Of a stretch of DNA of 64,000 bases, positions 58,660 through 64,000 are shown piece after piece. Each line of letters begins with the position of its first letter. The stretch's first letter is position 1. A program made the position numbers and the translations under genes. Below the pieces are notes generated by a model. The model had not been told where the DNA came from. It made no database searches and saw only the letters and a program-made list of their open reading frames with translations. The stretch is from Tetramitus jugosus (taxonomy: Eukaryota > Heterolobosea > Eutetramitea > Acrasida > Vahlkampfiidae), in assembly GCA_937625935.1 (NCBI GenBank), contig OW569361.1, positions 310,001-374,000 on the forward strand, in the 5' to 3' direction.

Positions 58660-59640
58660 ATGAACCAATTCCTTTGTCTGACACTGGGCTCCCTATTATT
58701 GCTCATCCTCTCTTGTGCAACTCTCTCATTGGCTGCCACTGCTGAGCAAAAATCTCCTCAAATCTGCCGTGCACTTGCACTGGGTGGTGGAGGAGACAGA
58801 GGAGCTTACGAAGCAGGTGTCATCAAAGCTCTCGTTGCTCTATTGCCTGCTGAGCAAGTCAGATACGATGTTGTGACTGGTATTAGTGCTGGATCCATCA
58901 ATGCAGCTGGTTTCTCTCAATTTGCACTTGGTCAAGAGAAACAAGCCTCTCAATTCTTGGTTGACCAATGGTTGAGAATCAAGAGAACTGATATTTACAA
59001 GAACTGGATTCCTGGTGGTATCGTTGAGGGTTTTGCTCTCAAGAGTGGCTTGTTGGACACGAGTCCTTTGCGCGCTACTCTGAAGCAATTGTTGAATTTG
59101 GAAAATGTAAAGAATTCTGGTCGTCGATTGCACGTGGGAACAACCAATTTGAATCAAGCTTCCGTCCAGTTCTTCAATGAAACGAGCAGCAATCTGATTG
59201 ATGGTATCATGGCCAGTAGTGCTGTTCCAGGAGTGTTTCCTGCAGTGATCATTAATGGAGAGAGCTTTGTTGACGGTGGTGTCGAGTACATGGATGCCAT
59301 CTCTGATTCCGTTCGTCTCTGCTTTGACAAGTATGACAATGATACCAGTATTCAAGTTCAGTTGGATGTCATTTTGGCAATCAGTGACGTGGGCTATCCA
59401 AAGTTCTTGGACGCCTTTAAGACAACTCCATTCATTCTTACTCAATCATTGTTCACAATGGCAAACAATATCTTGATTGCTGATATTCAGAACACTAAGG
59501 TAGCATTCCCAAAGACCAAGGTCAGAGTGTTTAAGCCAAGTTCTTGGCTCCCAGGATGGTTCCTAGGCTTTAGTAGTGCCGAGGAGATGATCCAGAGAGG
59601 TTATGACGATGCTGTCAAGATTCTTAAAGAAAGTCATTAA
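58660..59640 (+). CDS. Secreted patatin-like phospholipase
   Basis: 326 residues from ATG 58660. A signal peptide (MNQFLCLTLGSLLLLILSCA) is followed by a patatin domain: oxyanion loop LALGGGGDRGAYEAGVIKAL, nucleophile elbow GISAGSINAAG with the catalytic Ser, and the catalytic Asp in FVDGGVEYMDAI. Patatin enzymes hydrolyse acyl groups from phospholipids and other lipids by a Ser-Asp dyad; all dyad residues are present. With a signal peptide and no membrane anchor it is expected outside the cell or in phagosomes/lysosomes. Homopolymer tracts are absent. Its role (feeding or membrane remodelling) is inferred only from the family. Confidence 0.9.
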   Translation: MNQFLCLTLGSLLLLILSCATLSLAATAEQKSPQICRALALGGGGDRGAYEAGVIKALVALLPAEQVRYDVVTGISAGSINAAGFSQFALGQEKQASQFLVDQWLRIKRTDIYKNWIPGGIVEGFALKSGLLDTSPLRATLKQLLNLENVKNSGRRLHVGTTNLNQASVQFFNETSSNLIDGIMASSAVPGVFPAVIINGESFVDGGVEYMDAISDSVRLCFDKYDNDTSIQVQLDVILAISDVGYPKFLDAFKTTPFILTQSLFTMANNILIADIQNTKVAFPKTKVRVFKPSSWLPGWFLGFSSAEEMIQRGYDDAVKILKESH

Positions 59641-59738
59641 GGAGCAACGATCACGAACATTCAACCTAAATTTTGATCCTTTGCGATCACTGTACTTTAG
59701 CAAGATTATGTCAGATGCAATCCAAAAAACATAAATAT

Positions 59739-62700
59739 TTATTCGTCTGTAGATGGCTCGTCACCGTTATTTTGAAAAGCAGCAAGTTTGTTCTCTAGCT
59801 GTTCAACAATCTCCATCATGTCATCGTTATCACGTTCTTGTTCCTCAATCTTTTGAGTTTTCTCGACAATCTGGTTGTTAAGCTCTGTTATTTCTTCATC
59901 TCGTGCGAGGAGCAGCTGCTGATTGTCTGACAGCTGTTGTTCTAATTGCTTCACGATCAATTCCAGAGGGAGGAGCTCTGCAATTCTCTGATCCTTTTGA
60001 GCAATTTCATGTTTTAAGTTTTCAATCTCACTAAATCGTTGCCCAAACTGAGTTTGCAGCTGGGAAATGAATTTGTCCTTGTCTTCCAGAAGTCTTCTCA
60101 TTTTAGCGATTTCTTCACTAGATTCGTTTTGTTGCTTGAGTGAAGTTTGCACCTCGATCTGATGCTGTTGATTGATATCTGAGAGTTGAGTCTGTAATTG
60201 ATTGACCACATTTTTCAATTCATGAATTTCTGAATCCTTCGTCGAATGCGCAGTCTCTGATTGCTGTAGTGACTCTTGCAGTGTACCAAGCTTGGCTTGT
60301 AGTTGTTGAGTTTGCGCAACTTGTTCACTCAGTTGATTCAATTGAGATTGCAGTGATTCCTTCTCTTGCTTCAATTTCCTGCTCTTTGACTCTTCATCTT
60401 TCCATTGCTTCTGATATCTTGTGGAATCTGCTTCCTTCTCATCGAATAGTGTTTGAATTTGTTCATATGCTGTTGATAAGTTCTCCAACTCTTGTTCCTT
60501 ATTGTTTAGTTGAAGATTGAGAGCTTTGATGTTCTGTTCAGATATGTTTCCTTGTGCAGTAATTTCTGACTGTTTCTCCTGTAATGAGTGGGTCAATTGT
60601 TCAATTTGGATTTGAAGGTTCTTAATCTCTTCTGTGTGTTGCTCTTCCAGTAAACTTGTGTTATTTTGTTCCTGTTGCAACTTTTCTTTCTCTTGTTTCA
60701 CTTTTTGCAATTGCTCCTCCAGGGTAGTCATGTTGCGCTTACTCTCATCCAGCGATGATTGTAGGCCTGTTGTTTGCTCTTTTAGTTGTTTAACTTCTTC
60801 TTCTTGTTGCTTAATGATTGATTTTAGCTCGTTTAGAGCTGTTTCATCGACAACAGGAGTTGCTGGTTTTGGAGGCTCGACTATTGGAGAGCGGTTAGGC
60901 CGATCCGTGTTCGGTGTTGATGGGATGAACTTTTCAGGATTAGCAAAGAATGATACAATATTACTGTGGACATCGGAGGCAAAAGTAGCAAAGGTAGAGT
61001 CGTAAACATTAAAACCAGTGGGTTGAGCAGGTAATGTTTGAAGCATCGATGTCGCATCAACTTGGAGCGCAATGTTGAATTCATGAGTGGTTGAAAGCTG
61101 ATTCCAGAGCTGATTTAAGCGATCAATGCCAACACGCTTAGACACTGTGTCAACCAAGCTTTCTTTGGAAAAGCCTGCCACATTGTCATCATCTCCCTCA
61201 TATTCGATACAGAGCAAACCCAAAATAAGACTGCCCAATCCTTGAGTGTGAACAGTTGCATATTCCCATGTGCTCTTTGGAGATACAAGCTCGAGGAAAA
61301 ATAGTAGGTTTGAATTGTTCGTCATAAATGCACGAGCAGAGGCTGGAGACCCACTAATCCAATAGCACAATAGCTGCAGTAATCCTAATCCCAGTGTTTC
61401 GTGGATTCTTGATTTCGTTGCTTGTAGCGTAGCTTTTATCAGACACTCGAAGAAAGGAATCGGTCTCTTGCCCTTATTCACTTCGTATGGCAACTCTAAC
61501 AAAATATCCTTACACTTGTTATTTTGGCGAAGAATCTGACTCAGAACAGAAGCGCCATGAAAGCTCTCTGCAATATGGTGCTTTGGCTTATCATAGCTTA
61601 ACACAGCATTGGCCAGTGTAATACCACATAACATTCCCTCTTCGGCAGATGATGCTACTAATGTGGGAGCTTTGATCGTCGATGCAATAATGAACTGTCC
61701 CTCCTTATTATCAAACAAGAATTTGCGCAAGCAGTCATTTGCGATCTGTCTCTTCAGTTCATTTTCATCATAGAGCACAATTCTAACAAGTCTAACAATC
61801 GCTGCTTCCATAACTTCACTTCTCGGTCGTTCAAACGTAAAAGATTCCAAAATTTCTTGGGCAGGTTTGAACTGATACACAATCAATCCGAGAATGAACA
61901 ATGCAATATATGAAATGGTCACATTTTCGAAATCTACGAGTGCCAATGCAATAATATTGTTCAAAATGCCCGTATTGCACAACACCAACTTCATCTCATC
62001 ACTTCGTCTCGGATCCTTGATCAACTCATACACAATTTCCAACGTGGTCATAATAATTTTCACTTTGTGGTCACTCAGTGAACAATTGGCGTACATGTCC
62101 GTGGTGGGAGACACTGGCGTCGTCACATTATCACCCACTGTTCTCTTCACTGGCAACAACAAGTGATACAGGTATTGAACGCACTTGATTTCGTTCAAAT
62201 ACTTTTGATTCGACTCATTTTCATAAATGAGATTGAATATGATTTGCAAACAGAGAATGACATTGATTCCACCATCGGTGCCTCCTTCCTCAAAAATAAT
62301 GTGAAACAATTTCTGGAACGTTTCCTCAAATACAATAATCTTTTTCACTTCTTGACTGCCCAGCATGCTCAACTCATTCAACAGTTGCATTCCCTGACTC
62401 TGTATCGTCTCTCTCTGATCCACCAACGTGGACACCAGTATCGGTATCACTGACTCTGACAGAATGGCCTGTTGCACCAAATTGGCATTGTGTCGGAGTA
62501 ATAGACTCAACAATTGCAACGTGTACAGCATGAGACGAGTGTACTCTCTCGTATTGTTATGCAACAAATTCAACACAATACTCAAGTAATGAGATTGACT
62601 GACAATGACTGACATGTATTGTTCACCCATCTTGGGGCATGACACCAAATTCCACACAATCAACAACACTTGACTCGTAAACACATGATCATCTCTCTGA

Positions 62701-62957
62701 CTGTTCAACAATTGAACCATTTTTTGAAAGCTTTCATTGTTGGAGAATTGTTTGGTTCGATTGGGTTGAGAACTCAGTTCGACCAGCTCTTCCAGTGCTT
62801 CCATCTTGTCTTCGTACATTTGACTTGATTCGACACGTTGAACCAATTGAGCTACACTTGTGTTGCTATTGTTGTTATTATCATTGTGATCCTCATTGTT
62901 CATGTCATCATCATCATCACCATTGTTGGTTTTGATGGCGTTCAATATCCAATCCAT
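59739..62957 (-). CDS. USO1: General vesicular transport factor p115/Uso1
   Basis: 1072 residues. The N-terminal ~650 residues are the armadillo-like Uso1/p115 head: VAQLVQRVESSQMYEDKMEA opens the first repeat, and FFECLIKATLQATKSRIHET followed by LGLGLLQLLCYWISGSPASA is the conserved head-domain block. The remaining ~330 residues are a long parallel coiled coil. The chain ends with the acidic NGDEPSTDE, the family's acidic C-terminus that binds GM130/giantin. p115 tethers ER-derived and intra-Golgi vesicles and promotes SNARE assembly. A SNARE gene follows 180 bp upstream on the same strand. The start ATG is 62957. Confidence 0.92.
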   Translation of the reverse strand: MDWILNAIKTNNGDDDDDMNNEDHNDNNNNSNTSVAQLVQRVESSQMYEDKMEALEELVELSSQPNRTKQFSNNESFQKMVQLLNSQRDDHVFTSQVLLIVWNLVSCPKMGEQYMSVIVSQSHYLSIVLNLLHNNTREYTRLMLYTLQLLSLLLRHNANLVQQAILSESVIPILVSTLVDQRETIQSQGMQLLNELSMLGSQEVKKIIVFEETFQKLFHIIFEEGGTDGGINVILCLQIIFNLIYENESNQKYLNEIKCVQYLYHLLLPVKRTVGDNVTTPVSPTTDMYANCSLSDHKVKIIMTTLEIVYELIKDPRRSDEMKLVLCNTGILNNIIALALVDFENVTISYIALFILGLIVYQFKPAQEILESFTFERPRSEVMEAAIVRLVRIVLYDENELKRQIANDCLRKFLFDNKEGQFIIASTIKAPTLVASSAEEGMLCGITLANAVLSYDKPKHHIAESFHGASVLSQILRQNNKCKDILLELPYEVNKGKRPIPFFECLIKATLQATKSRIHETLGLGLLQLLCYWISGSPASARAFMTNNSNLLFFLELVSPKSTWEYATVHTQGLGSLILGLLCIEYEGDDDNVAGFSKESLVDTVSKRVGIDRLNQLWNQLSTTHEFNIALQVDATSMLQTLPAQPTGFNVYDSTFATFASDVHSNIVSFFANPEKFIPSTPNTDRPNRSPIVEPPKPATPVVDETALNELKSIIKQQEEEVKQLKEQTTGLQSSLDESKRNMTTLEEQLQKVKQEKEKLQQEQNNTSLLEEQHTEEIKNLQIQIEQLTHSLQEKQSEITAQGNISEQNIKALNLQLNNKEQELENLSTAYEQIQTLFDEKEADSTRYQKQWKDEESKSRKLKQEKESLQSQLNQLSEQVAQTQQLQAKLGTLQESLQQSETAHSTKDSEIHELKNVVNQLQTQLSDINQQHQIEVQTSLKQQNESSEEIAKMRRLLEDKDKFISQLQTQFGQRFSEIENLKHEIAQKDQRIAELLPLELIVKQLEQQLSDNQQLLLARDEEITELNNQIVEKTQKIEEQERDNDDMMEIVEQLENKLAAFQNNGDEPSTDE

Positions 62958-63137
62958 GTTTTAGCTGCTTTTGTTTGTGTTGTTGGTGTTTTTTTTGATG
63001 ATCTCCTGCCTCAGTTCTGTTGGAAGGATTTTCTGTTTTCACAGAAGGGAAACTTTTTTGGGTTCAACGAGAAGATTCGAATAAATTTTGTTGTTGGTCA
63101 AATTGTTGCGTTGAGTTGCTTGCCCATGAGCTATTCT

Positions 63138-64000
63138 TTATTGGTTGAACAAGGACTCCAGTAGGAGAGGAATAATGGCGGTGGGTGTGCTGCTCTGTTG
63201 CTTCTTCTTTTTCCGATTGGCAATCACGTTGGCAATGACAGAGTTGGGACCCAGTAGTTTGATTCCAAATGTTTGTAGGATCAAATTCGTGAGCAGTGCT
63301 GCGATTCCCAAAGTGCTTACCACAATGACCAACAAGATGATAACTTTGGAGCAAGCGAGGTTTCTGTACAGACTACTCATTTCTTTCTTGGCTCGTTTCA
63401 TACCGGTTCCCACTTCGTTGACCTCACGTTCAAACATGTCCAGCTTTTCCCTCTGAGCTTTCAATCTTGCTGCAGCTCTCTCTCCAATTTGAATCGTGTC
63501 TTCATTCAAGTCAACCATGAAGGCCAATCGATCCAAATTATCGGACTGCAGATCCACAATTTGCTGCATCTGTTGGGGATACTCCTCTGTAATGTTAATC
63601 TCTCCATCTGTGCATGGTGAAGCTCCTTCTCTTGCATTGCTACTCAATAGTTTTTGTCTGTCGCTGAAGTTGGGAGAAGACAAGTCCTTCAACTCTGAAA
63701 ATTCTTTTTCAAGTTTTGTAATTCGGTTCTTCAATCGATTCAAATCCACTTCATACACAATTCGTTGCTGTGGTTCCGCACGGTAAAACACTTGCTCTAC
63801 TCTTTCCAAAGCTTCCTTGGCTCTGGTCAGAGCTTCTTCTGCTTTCCTACTCTTTCGGTCTCTGAGGGGAGCAAGAGTCGAAGATGTTTTGGAAAATTTG
63901 AACAGTCGTTTTCTCAACTCCTTCACTTGTTTTTCCAATGAGTCGAAGAGTGTGGGTAGGGCGATGATTGGTTCATCCAACACAGCAATGGTGTAATGAT
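63138..64000 (-). CDS. Qb-SNARE (Vti1/NPSN-like), 5' end beyond the right edge
   Basis: The frame runs open to the right edge; about 287 codons are visible and no ATG lies before a very internal position, so the start is outside the window. The N-terminal part is coiled-coil (KQVKELRKRLFKFSKT; EALTRAKEALERVEQVFYRA). The SNARE motif is in residues ~165-230 with the zero-layer Gln in LKAQREKLDMFE, matching Vti1's GRQRETL. One C-terminal transmembrane segment follows (KVIILLVIVVSTLGIAALL), then a ~35-residue luminal tail, longer than most SNAREs have. The fusion step (Golgi, endosome or division plane) is not determinable. Confidence 0.8.
   Translation of the reverse strand, partial: HYTIAVLDEPIIALPTLFDSLEKQVKELRKRLFKFSKTSSTLAPLRDRKSRKAEEALTRAKEALERVEQVFYRAEPQQRIVYEVDLNRLKNRITKLEKEFSELKDLSSPNFSDRQKLLSSNAREGASPCTDGEINITEEYPQQMQQIVDLQSDNLDRLAFMVDLNEDTIQIGERAAARLKAQREKLDMFEREVNEVGTGMKRAKKEMSSLYRNLACSKVIILLVIVVSTLGIAALLTNLILQTFGIKLLGPNSVIANVIANRKKKKQQSSTPTAIIPLLLESLFNQ

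Noticed and set aside
1-64000. CRISPR array, operons, bacterial promoters or ribosome-binding sites
   Set aside because: This is eukaryotic DNA; the trinucleotide tracts are coding microsatellites, not spaced repeats, and gene pairs have independent leaders.

Overview
The window is nuclear DNA of a free-living protist and most resembles a heterolobosean amoeboflagellate such as Naegleria. The argument combines several things. Genes are packed tightly on both strands, with convergent stops as little as 6 bp apart and divergent starts as little as 18 bp apart. Most genes lack introns; the few introns are short GT-AG introns (60-215 nt) with GTATGT or GTAAGT donors. Proteins carry long Asn, Gln, Ser, Thr and His tracts encoded by trinucleotide repeats. 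Ciliary genes (LZTFL1) argue against a dictyostelid, and a TSET-type TPLATE subunit fits Heterolobosea. The species assignment is an inference; no database was searched.

Layout. 1-13.4 kb: a partial helical-repeat gene cut by the left edge, a mitochondrial tandem HMG-box-like protein, ATG13, an F-box/LRR protein, an SLC35F-like transporter and the TPLATE subunit of the TSET adaptor. 13.9-25 kb: a Rab11-like GTPase, the ribosome-biogenesis helicase DHX37, LZTFL1, an ArfGAP-PH-PH protein and an HDHD5-type HAD protein. 25-36 kb: a Trk/HKT cation transporter, an orphan with a PAS-like stretch, LSM6, TFIIB, a DCN1-like neddylation factor, a tRNase Z-like metallohydrolase, a secreted unknown, an Asp/Asn beta-hydroxylase and RPS14. 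36-49 kb: an ArfGAP (SMAP-like), ataxin-10, an adaptor-like DPF protein, aprataxin, a small secreted protein, a repeat protein with KKTTSR motifs, NDUFV1, a Chlamydia-type tRNA-guanine transglycosylase and RPL5. 49-64 kb: a Cdc34-like E2, USP5, DNAJC11, a GT8 glycosyltransferase, elongator tRNA-Met and 5S rRNA, two non-LTR retrotransposon remnants, a secreted small protein divergent from a patatin-like lipase, Uso1/p115 and a Qb-SNARE cut by the right edge.

Two functional themes recur, although eukaryotic gene order does not by itself imply co-regulation. Membrane traffic is represented by TPLATE, a Rab, two ArfGAPs, Uso1, a SNARE and an adaptor-like protein. The ubiquitin/NEDD8 system is represented by an F-box protein, DCN1, Cdc34 and USP5. 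The stretches most worth a second look are the retroelement pair abutting the 5S/tRNA locus, the chlamydial-type TGT, the short motif shared upstream of two ribosomal protein genes, and the secreted orphans.
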